Shown piece after piece: positions 1 to 6,567 of a stretch of DNA of 6,573 nucleotides. The stretch is from assembly GCA_002402125.1 (NCBI GenBank), contig NVVG01000207.1:1379-7951 (forward strand). Reading direction: 5' to 3'. Made by a program: the position numbers and the translations under genes. The stretch comes from Moraxellaceae bacterium (GTDB lineage: Bacteria > Pseudomonadota > Gammaproteobacteria > Pseudomonadales > Ketobacteraceae). The notes below the pieces were generated by a model. It made no database searches, was not told the DNA's origin, and saw only the letters and a list, made by a program, of their open reading frames with translations. The stretch's first letter is position 1, and every line of letters begins with the position of its first letter.

Positions 1-1536
1 CTAATTGACGCCATAGTAATTACGGATATTTTACCAAAATTAATTATTAATGATGGTGAAGAGCAGGACCTAGTAGTTGCAGAGAATTGCGTAGTACCAA
101 AATCGGGCGGAACTGATTGGCCTTCGATTATTACTATTACTGCGATTTCTCTAAATAATCCAACGTCTCCTCGTTCCACTTGTGCTATGGCTAGCAACGC
201 TGGTTTTTATGCCTCTACAAACGCTCTTTATTTGTCCCAGACGGATTATAATAGCGGGGTATCTACAACACGAATTCACAAGTTTGCATTTACTGAAAAT
301 GGAGCAACCTATAGTGGCAGTGGGAAAGTTGATGGTAATTTGGGTTGGGGACTTTCTTCATCGTTTAGACTGAGTGAGAGCGACGACTTTTTACGGGTAG
401 TTTCAACTTCTAGAGTTAATGGAGTACTTGAACATAAGTTGACGGTTTTGTCTGAGTCTATTATTAAAAATTCTGCAGGAAAGTCTGTGGGAAGTTTGTC
501 AGCAGTGGCGACATTACCCAATGGTCAGCGACCAGCTTCTATTGGCAAGCCAGGTGAAGATATTTATGGTGTTCGTTTCTTGGGGGATCGAGGTTATGTC
601 GTCACCTTTATGCGTACTGACCCTTTGTATGTTTTGAATTTGTCTGAACCTACTGATCCGTTTATTGCTGGTGAATTAGAAATTCCTGGATTTTCTGAGT
701 ATCTCCAACTATTAGATGAAGACACATTGTTAGGTATTGGGCGTAGTGATAGTTGGGATGTTCAGGTGAGCTTATTTGATGTGGCTGATCCTGCTAACCC
801 GAGTTTAGTGAGTACTGCAGTAGCCGGAAGTTATTCAAGTGCATCTTACGATTATCATTCAATTGCGTGGGTTCATGATTCTGCTGCTGGCCAAACTAAG
901 ATGGCGTTTCCTGTTACTCGTCACGGAGACGGTGAGTGGAAATCTAATGAAGATGGTTTAGCATTCTTTAATATTGACACGGTTACTAATAGCTTTGTTG
1001 ATGAAGATTTTATGAGTGTCTTCCAACAGAACAATGAGTCTTGGCGGTTTGGGTTGAGCGGATCGGCTAGAACTTTAATTCAAGGCGATAGCTTGCATTA
1101 TATTAATGAACATCTTGTATGGTCTGCTGCCCAAGCTGATTTGAGTGATGTCACTGGTCCTCAGGGTGTGTGGGCATATGATGTAAGCATTCATTATGAT
1201 CTTGAGCAAATTTCAGGTGCAAGTATTAGTGATTTAGAACTTAGCATCGACGGTGACAATCTAGTGGCGAGTTTTAGTTATGGCTCCTGCTCAGTGCCCA
1301 GTACCCTCTATGTGGATGCAACCTTTTTAGAGAGTGAACCAGTACAATTAAACATGAAACTTGTCGACTTATATGCGGATGACTCTACGGTGTCATGCAC
1401 AGCTGTAATGAGGGAGGCCACCTTAAGGTTTAATTTGGATGCTGTACGGTCTAGATACCAAAGTACCTATCAGACGGATACGGGAACCCTTCGGTTTAAT
1501 TTGGATGGTGCTGGTAGTGTTGACTATAGCTTTTAA
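1..1536 (+). CDS. Secreted beta-propeller domain protein (COG4880/PF09826 type), 5'-truncated by window edge
   Basis: The frame is open from the first base of the window, so the Met codon at 187 is internal; 511 codons are visible. The residues before that Met (for example LVVAENC, and the GFYASTNALYLS stretch just after it) already fit the family. The best signature is at window codons about 185-250: GEDIYGVRFLGDRGYVVTF, then DPLYVLNLSEP, then a GELEIPGFSEYL stretch ending in LLGIGR. This is typical of the secreted C-terminal beta-propeller family distantly related to WD40. The C-terminal part (from about codon 400) looks like a beta-rich accessory domain with two cysteines, codons 430 and 466, that could form a disulfide, and a repeated TLRFNLD segment. 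The signal peptide or lipobox would lie upstream of the window. Family members are exported, but their molecular function is not established; a binding or scaffolding role is a guess. No frameshift is seen. It is separated from the next gene by 449 nt and is probably transcribed independently. Confidence 0.9.
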   Translation, partial: LIDAIVITDILPKLIINDGEEQDLVVAENCVVPKSGGTDWPSIITITAISLNNPTSPRSTCAMASNAGFYASTNALYLSQTDYNSGVSTTRIHKFAFTENGATYSGSGKVDGNLGWGLSSSFRLSESDDFLRVVSTSRVNGVLEHKLTVLSESIIKNSAGKSVGSLSAVATLPNGQRPASIGKPGEDIYGVRFLGDRGYVVTFMRTDPLYVLNLSEPTDPFIAGELEIPGFSEYLQLLDEDTLLGIGRSDSWDVQVSLFDVADPANPSLVSTAVAGSYSSASYDYHSIAWVHDSAAGQTKMAFPVTRHGDGEWKSNEDGLAFFNIDTVTNSFVDEDFMSVFQQNNESWRFGLSGSARTLIQGDSLHYINEHLVWSAAQADLSDVTGPQGVWAYDVSIHYDLEQISGASISDLELSIDGDNLVASFSYGSCSVPSTLYVDATFLESEPVQLNMKLVDLYADDSTVSCTAVMREATLRFNLDAVRSRYQSTYQTDTGTLRFNLDGAGSVDYSF

Positions 1537-1562
1537 ATAATAATAATTGGCTAAAATAGCTA

Positions 1563-1598
1563 TGCCGCAGAGAGTTCAAGTGATACCCCCCTGCGGCA
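1563..1598 (+). terminator. 8-bp perfect inverted repeat, possible transcription terminator of the beta-propeller gene
   Basis: TGCCGCAG (1563-1570) is the exact reverse complement of CTGCGGCA (1591-1598), with a 20-nt loop, starting 27 nt after the stop codon. The GC-rich stem and its position suit a transcript end. No T tract follows the stem on the + strand, so it is not a classical intrinsic terminator. It may stabilise the 3' end or be incidental. Confidence 0.3.
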
Positions 1599-1914
1599 CA
1601 AGGCCTATCCATTGCGTACCGAATTGGCATGGGGCCTAACAAGAATAAAAAAGCCTACACCCTCCAACCCTATGGTCCTATTGCGATTGAAAATAGAGAA
1701 CATTCTGGCCTACCTAAATATGTGTGGTACTCGCTACATACGAGTGTATCTTCCACAGGAACACTTAACTCATTGAAATAGAGGGCATTATTCTCAAAGA
1801 TAATTCAGCATTATAGACAGCTTCCCCTCGCTAAATAGCGTTTGTTTATTCAGTAACTTACGGAGCTTTGTGGAAGAAAAAGGTAGGATATGATCGAACA
1901 ACCGAAAATTGGGG

Positions 1915-1927
1915 CAGTTTTAAACTG
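1915..1927. promoter_or_regulatory. Perfect palindrome, candidate operator
   Basis: CAGTTTTAAACTG is a perfect 6+1+6 inverted repeat, ending just before the candidate -35 element of the cluster promoter. Its size and symmetry fit a dimeric regulator site, and its location is compatible with activation. It matches no regulator consensus that I can name with confidence. Confidence 0.35.
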
Positions 1928-1930
1928 GCG

Positions 1931-1960
1931 TTAGCATTTAACACCGTTTTCCTATATATT
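1931..1960 (+). promoter_or_regulatory. Candidate sigma-70-type promoter for the 1986-4973 cluster
   Basis: TTAGCA (1931-1936) matches four of six bases of the -35 consensus. It is followed after 18 nt by TATATT (1955-1960), or after 16 nt by TATATA (1953-1958). A start site near 1967 would give a leader of about 20 nt before the ATG at 1986. The flanks are AT-rich, so chance matches are likely; this is a by-eye prediction. Confidence 0.35.
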
Positions 1961-1985
1961 TGATCAAAAAAATGAGTATAAGAAA

Positions 1986-3638
1986 ATGAATAGAGTAGTA
2001 GCCGTACCCTTCGTTTTGTTTTTATTAGTATCTCTTAGTGCTTGCGCAAGTTACCAAGGCGGCCCGGGTTTCATTCCGGCTAATCCCGAGCAAATCGCTG
2101 AGTGGCAGCTTGAAGGAGATCTAGAATTCAAAGATAAAAACACCAAAAATAAAAAGATTTATTTTAACTATGTTTCAATTGGTGAGGACTACGAATTTCA
2201 AATTAAGGACCGTCCAGGCGGTGAAACAGTAGCGGTGCTCAATGGAGTGACAGACTCCAATCTATTACCCGAATATACAGCTACTTCTGATTCGTTAGAT
2301 TCGGTATTACCTATTGAGACGCTTAGAACGTCTTTACCACTTGAGAAAATGAATTACTGGTTGCGAGCGCTTCCCGTTTCAGGTGAGGCCAAAATAACTC
2401 AAAAGAAAAATGCTCCAGTATCAAATATAAAAGAGTCAGGCTGGGATATTCATTTTCAAGACTATATGGTACTGGGTAATTTTCTTTTGCCCGATAAATT
2501 GAAGCTTCAAAAAGATGATTCCATTATTAAGATGAATATAGTTCGAGGGGATACCGGTTATTTGTCTGGGCCATGTCCTGATGATCTAGAGAGGCCGAAA
2601 CAAAGTTTTGTAAATAACGCAAGGGAAGAAAAAGTAAAAAAATACAGTACCGTAGAGGAATTGGTCCCTAGCGATGGTTCAGCACCGCCACCTATTTGGA
2701 TAGAAAAAACTGGGTTCTGCCAACAACTTTATAAGCTTCACGGGAAGATTCCCGACCCAAAGATTGGCTTATTTGGACCAAAGTCGGTGATGTGGAAGTT
2801 AGTCAGCCCTTATTCCGTTGCCTCAACCGTACCGGGACCTGCATTAACACTTCAGTTTTATCATCCTTGGTTAGCAAAAAGCGTCTACGATTCATCGATG
2901 GTGCATGACGATTTTCTTGAGCGCATTCAGAGAACGGGGATCGGATTCGGTGCAGTAATTTACGGAAGCATGCCACAAGTTATGGCCATTGCACATAAGA
3001 TGTATAACTCGCATTCGCAAATTGAAGGAACATTAAACCGCGATATTGGGCCCTATAAAAAGGATTCAAAGTACCGTGCCACCGAAGTACACGCTATGCT
3101 TTGGATACTCGCTTCTTTCAGTGACGCTTTAGTTAAGTCCTATAAAAAATACGAAGGCTATTTAAGTGATGAAGAAAAGGAACAATTCTATGAAGAAACT
3201 AAGCTTTTTGGCATGCTAATGGGGATCCCCGAAACGAGCTTCCCCAAAAACTGGACTGAGTTTGTGGCTTACAACGACGCAATGCGTAAAAGTTCTTTAA
3301 CCACTTATTCGTATGAGGGCAAAGCATTAAGTGATCGAATACTAATAGCACCTAATAGTTGGTTAATACCTGCTTGGTGGGTTTTGAAAAATTTAACTAT
3401 AGCGGATCTTCCTCAGGAGGTAAGAGATGACTTTGACTTAGAGTTTGGTTTTTTTCGCAGATTAACTGGCGCCTTCATGGCAGGGAGTATAACAATTGCT
3501 AGCAAAATATTCCCTAAATTCCTGAGCTATAACCCCTTATATCATGAAGCCAACGCAAGACTCGAAGGTAAAAGAGCAAATTGGTATCACAAGTGGCAAA
3601 TAAAATTTGGTTTAAATGTAGATGGCCTGGTGAATTAA
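1986..3638 (+). CDS. Lipoprotein with LolB-like domain fused to DUF2236/MpaB-family oxygenase domain
   Basis: A 550-residue protein with a type II signal peptide: hydrophobic core 4-16 and lipobox LSAC with the lipidated Cys at 20. Residue 21 is Ala, not Asp, which by the E. coli rule favours outer-membrane sorting. Residues about 38-190 resemble LolB: W40 with QLEGDLEF, RPGGETVAVLNG (76-87), an LP..KMNYWLRALP segment (117-130), GWDIHFQDY (152-160) and LLPDKLKL (167-174). Genuine LolB is about 200 residues, so the domain is of normal size, followed by a linker. Residues about 255-530 resemble DUF2236 (MpaB / latex-clearing-protein superfamily): GPKSVMWKL (264-272), R313 and T317 in RIQRT, H343 in HSQIEG, then the YRATEVHAMLW segment and helix to 390, and GMLMGIP (409-415). 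Family members include heme-binding oxygenases such as Lcp, so oxidation of a hydrophobic substrate is inferred, not shown. C197 and C245 could pair in the linker. It is the first gene of a probable operon. The ribosome binding site is weak, but the lipobox supports this start. Confidence 0.8.
   Translation: MNRVVAVPFVLFLLVSLSACASYQGGPGFIPANPEQIAEWQLEGDLEFKDKNTKNKKIYFNYVSIGEDYEFQIKDRPGGETVAVLNGVTDSNLLPEYTATSDSLDSVLPIETLRTSLPLEKMNYWLRALPVSGEAKITQKKNAPVSNIKESGWDIHFQDYMVLGNFLLPDKLKLQKDDSIIKMNIVRGDTGYLSGPCPDDLERPKQSFVNNAREEKVKKYSTVEELVPSDGSAPPPIWIEKTGFCQQLYKLHGKIPDPKIGLFGPKSVMWKLVSPYSVASTVPGPALTLQFYHPWLAKSVYDSSMVHDDFLERIQRTGIGFGAVIYGSMPQVMAIAHKMYNSHSQIEGTLNRDIGPYKKDSKYRATEVHAMLWILASFSDALVKSYKKYEGYLSDEEKEQFYEETKLFGMLMGIPETSFPKNWTEFVAYNDAMRKSSLTTYSYEGKALSDRILIAPNSWLIPAWWVLKNLTIADLPQEVRDDFDLEFGFFRRLTGAFMAGSITIASKIFPKFLSYNPLYHEANARLEGKRANWYHKWQIKFGLNVDGLVN
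3629..3633 (+). promoter_or_regulatory. Ribosome binding site for the FMN-binding gene, inside the preceding gene
   Basis: GGTGA lies 6 nt before the ATG at 3640 and within the last codons of the upstream lipoprotein gene, whose stop ends at 3638. The single-base gap and embedded site indicate translational coupling of the two products. Confidence 0.6.
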
Positions 3639-3639
3639 G

Positions 3640-4179
3640 ATGTATAGTTTTATCACTAGAAAATTAAAATATTTTATTATCCTACTGTTTGGTTTGATTA
3701 ACGCATCGACAGCGTTCTCAGCCGTTGTTCCTCAAATTGAGCACCAGTCAAAGGAGTCATTTTTAGAAGAGTTTTTCGGCGAAGAGGAATACTCATGGAA
3801 TATACTGAAATTAGATCAGGAGTTAAAAGACAAGGCAAATAAGATTTTAACACATCGATTTGGCGCGTCCAGAATTCGATATTGGGCCTCTAAAGATAAA
3901 ACGGTTTGGATTATTGATGAACTGGGAAAAGAAATGCCAATCACAATGGCTGTTGGAGTTTCTAATAACACGATTATTGATTTCAAGATTCTAGTCTACA
4001 GAGAAGAACGAGGAGGGGAGGTGCATAACGTCTATTTCCGCAAACGAATCATCGGTTCTAAGTTAAGTGACGATGGTTTATCTAAAGATGTAGACGGTAT
4101 CACCGGAGCTACCATTTCAGTAACCGCCTGTAAACGAGTCGCAGAATTAGCGTTAACTTTCCACGAGCAGATCTTTTAA
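3640..4179 (+). CDS. Exported FMN-binding domain protein (FMN_bind, NqrC/RnfG-like) with flavinylation motif
   Basis: A 179-residue protein with an N-terminal signal sequence: basic RKLK at 7-10, hydrophobic stretch 11-20, and probable cleavage near residues 27-28 (TAFSA). The mature part is a small FMN_bind-type domain (PF04205). The core runs from about 95, with beta strands around MPITMAVGVSNNTIIDFKIL (99-118), and ends in DGITGATIS (152-160). This is the D-x-x-(S/T)-G-A-T motif whose final Thr, here T158, receives FMN covalently from ApbE in NqrC and RnfG. It should therefore be a periplasmic flavoprotein carrying electrons. It starts 1 nt after the stop of the oxygenase-like lipoprotein and is followed 41 nt later by a PepSY-type membrane protein, which fits the role of a relay between membrane and periplasmic partners. 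No ApbE gene lies in the window. Family assignment rests on the motif plus length and export signal; the electron acceptor is inferred. Confidence 0.85.
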   Translation: MYSFITRKLKYFIILLFGLINASTAFSAVVPQIEHQSKESFLEEFFGEEEYSWNILKLDQELKDKANKILTHRFGASRIRYWASKDKTVWIIDELGKEMPITMAVGVSNNTIIDFKILVYREERGGEVHNVYFRKRIIGSKLSDDGLSKDVDGITGATISVTACKRVAELALTFHEQIF

Positions 4180-4208
4180 AAAGATAGGCAAGAAGAAGTA
4201 TCAAAAAT

Positions 4209-4212
4209 AGGT
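4209..4212 (+). promoter_or_regulatory. Ribosome binding site supporting the TTG start at 4221
   Basis: AGGT lies 8 nt upstream of TTG 4221. The reading frame is closed by TAG at 4185-4187, and no ATG or GTG occurs in frame between that stop and 4221. The next Met codon would remove the first membrane helix. Together these favour TTG as the start. Confidence 0.5.
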
Positions 4213-4220
4213 CGTGCAGT

Positions 4221-4973
4221 TTGTTAAAAATTGAAAAGGTACGGTATTTCCATAAGTGGGTTGGTAGTTTAATCGCTATATTTGTCTGTTTCTTAACTGC
4301 TAGTGGGATATTACTAAATCATAGTAGTTATTTTAATTTATATAAAAAACCTATTTATTCAGATTTGATTGCAAGCCTTTACAATATTCCGCGAATGGAA
4401 GTAAAGCACGGATATTCGTTGGGTGATTCAGAAAATGCCGAACCAAAATGGATAAGCCAGTCCGGACAATACATTTTCTTAGAAACAGTCCAGATTGCGA
4501 AATGCAGCGGTAAATTAGTCGGCGCGAGGTATGTATCTCAATACCTTGCAATATTATGCGAAGATAAAATGCTTCTGCTGAATCGTAAAGATAATCATTT
4601 CGAACAATTATTTAATAATCCAAAGAATTTAAAGTCGATCCTTTTAAACGGGGCTCATTTGGATATTCAAACTGAAGAAGGGTTTAAACGATTTGATCTC
4701 TCCACGTACCAGTGGGCTAGCACACACGTGGATCATAATTACGAGACTATTAATGCACAAGAAATGCCTAGAGAGCTCCAGCTCAAACTAAAGGAATTGA
4801 GTCCCATACTTGGCTTGCATTGGGAACGTGTACTTTTGGATTTTCATAGCGGTCGACTGTTTGGTAAAGCGGGTGTTTATCTAGTGGATCTAGTAGGAGT
4901 TTTAATTATTTTACTATCGATGTCAGGGCTTTTCATGGCGCTCAACCGGAAGAAAAAAAAGCCCCAAATATAG
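4221..4973 (+). CDS. PepSY-associated transmembrane protein, probable trans-membrane electron carrier
   Basis: A 250-residue inner-membrane protein initiated at TTG. Helix 1 spans about 14-33 and is introduced by FHKWVGSLIAIF (H11), ending in TASGILLNHSS (H34). A periplasmic domain of about 170 residues follows. The second conserved block is LLDFHSGRLFGKAG (H209), leading into helix 2 at about 217-240 (LVDLVGVLIILLSMSGLFMA) and a basic cytoplasmic tail, RKKKK. This HxWxG...TGI...NH and HxGRLFG...SGL layout is that of PepSY-associated TM-helix proteins (PF03929 / PepSY_TM_like). In related proteins the histidines near the helices are thought to bind heme and pass electrons across the membrane. 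Pairing with an FMN_bind gene immediately upstream is a recognised arrangement in extracytoplasmic electron transfer and supports that role. It is the last gene of the probable operon. The periplasmic part is poorly conserved to my eye, and heme binding is inferred. Confidence 0.8.
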   Translation: MLKIEKVRYFHKWVGSLIAIFVCFLTASGILLNHSSYFNLYKKPIYSDLIASLYNIPRMEVKHGYSLGDSENAEPKWISQSGQYIFLETVQIAKCSGKLVGARYVSQYLAILCEDKMLLLNRKDNHFEQLFNNPKNLKSILLNGAHLDIQTEEGFKRFDLSTYQWASTHVDHNYETINAQEMPRELQLKLKELSPILGLHWERVLLDFHSGRLFGKAGVYLVDLVGVLIILLSMSGLFMALNRKKKKPQI

Positions 4974-5565
4974 TGAACACCTATTTAGCGGCGATAAAAG
5001 GTGTCGCAAAAACAGCATGGGGTACTAGGGATCCCCCCCCAAAAAATTACGAAGTGCAATAATTTCGAGGGGAAATCCCTACAACCCCATATTCCTACTA
5101 TTTAAACTGTATACCGTACGTTAACGATTGATTTATGAAAACGTAGTGATTAGTATCGAGAGTGCTTAGACGCGTAGCAGGTGCTTTATGCGTCAATAAT
5201 TTTGTTGATATTCATATCAGGGATGATTCAATGATGCCTAGAATCAATGCATCTTTAGTTCTTACTCCATTGTTGGTGATTGTTGCGGGGAAAAATACCG
5301 TGATAGTGTCGAATACGAATCTATCCTTGAGAATAATCAGGATTTTATATTCTTACAAATCACTATTCTCCAATAATTATAACGAGTAACTAAAAATGAA
5401 ACCTTCGATCTAAAATTACCTCATTTGAGCTAGAAAAAGTGTTGGCTTCGCTCGACGTATAGGTATTTCGAATGAGAGTGAACCTCTTCAACGGAATGAA
5501 TATGGATAAAATCGACATTTTTCTCCAACTATTATGGAATCACGTATATTAAATCGGACAACGCA
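4974..5565. other. Long intergenic region without a convincing gene
   Basis: Just after the PepSY-type gene, ACACCT (4977-4982) and AGGTGT (4999-5004) form a weak 6-bp stem with no T tract. A much longer imperfect hairpin follows at 5017-5090. A frame from GTG 5162 to 5389 (75 codons) has no proper ribosome binding site; it carries a segment reading like the active-site region of S24/LexA peptidases, so it may be a relic. Nearer the last gene, TATATT (5545-5550) could be a -10 element, but no good -35 partner is visible 16-18 nt upstream. GGA (5556-5558) is a weak ribosome binding site for the ATG at 5566. Confidence 0.55.
5017..5090. repeat. Long imperfect inverted repeat containing a C8A6 homopolymer junction
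   Basis: Three nested stems fall in register: ATGGGG (5017-5022) with CCCCAT (5085-5090); TAGGGAT (5026-5032) with ATCCCTA (5075-5081); and CCCC (5033-5036) with GGGG (5069-5072). They are separated by a 3x3 internal loop and an AA bulge. AAATT (5044-5048) with AATTT (5061-5065) may close the top. This gives 17 paired bases outside the top stem. Eight C (5033-5040) run straight into six A (5041-5046). It could be a small palindromic repeat element, a structured 3' end of the upstream operon, or chance; no T tract follows. Confidence 0.6.
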
Positions 5566-6567
5566 ATGTTTACACATCTCTTTGAAAGTTTTAAAAAAGT
5601 AAATTGGATCCCTTCTTTTGGTATCCTTGCCTCAACTATACTGCTTGTTTCCTCACTCTCTGGCTGTAAATCCGAAAGTGAACTGGTTGTAGATGATATA
5701 CCCGATTCAGAAAATCTACTATTTACTCCAGAGGGGCGCCTATTTGTTTCCGGCGGACCAAACGTTTTTGAAGTGATTAAGAATGATCAAGGAGAGTTCC
5801 ATAAGCTGGATACTTTTCATGATAGTTGTGGCGTAAGTGGTATTATTCAGCGTGGTGATTATATTTACGGCGTATGTAGGAAGAAGAACCTGGACAATTC
5901 CTCAACGCCATATTTGATTGCGGGTAAGATCGAAAACCTGCCAGAATCAGTCAGTGATGCAACCGTTGACGGCGATCCTCACCCGGCTATAGAAATGAAA
6001 ATTATTGGTGCACTATCAGGTCTGGGGAATCCAAATGGAATGGAAGTTGACGAGTTTGGTAACCTATATATTGCTGATTTTGGAACCGCTAATATTTTTA
6101 AATTACATATGGTTAACCCAGAAGAAATTGGTAGCATTGAATTGTGGGCTCCCAAAATAGCTTTTTTGGTTAGTGGCCTGGAGTGGGTTGATGATGTACT
6201 GTATTTCACCGGTATCAGGAGAGGAACGACCACTGCAATTATGGGTAAAATTGAATTGAATGAAGAAGGCGGCGTTGGTGAAGTGACTGAGCTGTTTGAA
6301 AGAAAATATACCGTACTAGATGATTTGGCGGCGTATAAAGGCGGAATTATTATTACCGATTACTTTAAAGGTTCATTGATTTTTTGGAAAAACGGCGAAC
6401 TCCAAGCAGAAACCATGAAAGATATGTTTTATGCACCATCTGCTGTTCAGCCAGCACAAGCGCCGATGTTTAACCAAGGAGCACTATTGGTTACTGAAAA
6501 GGGCATACTTTATAACAGTAACAAGAAATATGGTAATAAACTCGGCCTGTTTTATCCTGACTTTTAA
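5566..6567 (+). CDS. SMP-30/gluconolactonase-like beta-propeller lipoprotein
   Basis: A complete 333-residue protein. The N-terminus has a long n-region, a hydrophobic core (about 18-31) and lipobox LSGC with the lipidated Cys at 34. Residue 35 is Lys, so outer-membrane anchoring is likely by the E. coli rule. The mature part, about 300 residues, matches the size of SMP-30/gluconolactonase/LRE-like six-bladed propellers. Recognisable strands include SENLLFTPEGRLFVSGG (48-64), NPNGMEVDEFGNLYIADFG (155-173), SGLEWVDDVLYFTG (203-216) and LDDLAAYKGGIIITDY (251-266). N157 and D252 or D253 sit where metal-ligand Asn and Asp residues occur in SMP-30 propellers, judged by eye. C88 and C104 may form a disulfide. 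Some relatives hydrolyse lactones, others have unknown roles, so no substrate is assigned. The gene is isolated from the cluster upstream by 592 nt and probably has its own promoter. NHL-type or strictosidine-synthase-like propellers are alternatives. Confidence 0.75.
   Translation: MFTHLFESFKKVNWIPSFGILASTILLVSSLSGCKSESELVVDDIPDSENLLFTPEGRLFVSGGPNVFEVIKNDQGEFHKLDTFHDSCGVSGIIQRGDYIYGVCRKKNLDNSSTPYLIAGKIENLPESVSDATVDGDPHPAIEMKIIGALSGLGNPNGMEVDEFGNLYIADFGTANIFKLHMVNPEEIGSIELWAPKIAFLVSGLEWVDDVLYFTGIRRGTTTAIMGKIELNEEGGVGEVTELFERKYTVLDDLAAYKGGIIITDYFKGSLIFWKNGELQAETMKDMFYAPSAVQPAQAPMFNQGALLVTEKGILYNSNKKYGNKLGLFYPDF

Larger units (their letters stand above)
1537..1985. other. Intergenic region with inverted repeats and upstream control region of the next cluster
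   Basis: I see no convincing gene in this 449-nt stretch. The largest + strand reading frame starting at ATG is 1629-1781 (50 codons), with no ribosome binding site and no family resemblance. Several inverted repeats are present: an AT-rich one straddling the end of the upstream gene (1526-1531 with 1558-1563), a GC-rich 8-bp stem (1563-1570 with 1591-1598), ACTCG/CGAGT (1729-1733 with 1741-1745), CGCT/AGCG (1829-1832 with 1837-1840) followed by a T-rich run, and a perfect 13-nt palindrome (1915-1927). The last 60 bases hold the likely promoter for the gene at 1986. Confidence 0.6.

Noticed and set aside
309..521. Minus-strand 70-codon frame within the beta-propeller gene
   Set aside because: It lies opposite well-supported coding sequence and shows no family resemblance.
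1629..1781. 50-codon + strand frame in the gap after the beta-propeller gene
   Set aside because: No ribosome binding site, no signal peptide or known motif, and composition like random AT-rich DNA.
1829..1850. CGCTAAATAGCG followed by a T-rich run, considered as an intrinsic terminator
   Set aside because: The stem is only four base pairs with a four-base loop, and it lies nearly 300 nt after the last gene.
1890..1934. 14-codon frame MIEQPKIGAVLNWR with AGGTAGG upstream, considered as a leader peptide
   Set aside because: It ends within the candidate -35 element, so it would not be on the transcript from that promoter, and it has no run of regulatory codons.
4351..4551. Minus-strand 66-codon frame within the PepSY-type gene
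   Set aside because: Shadow of the coding strand with no independent support.
5017..5090. Integron attC site as an explanation for the imperfect hairpin
   Set aside because: The conserved GTTRRRY and RYYYAAC core boxes are absent from the ends, and no integrase is present.
5979..6233. Minus-strand 84-codon frame within the SMP-30-like gene
   Set aside because: Shadow of a strongly supported coding region; no motif or binding site.
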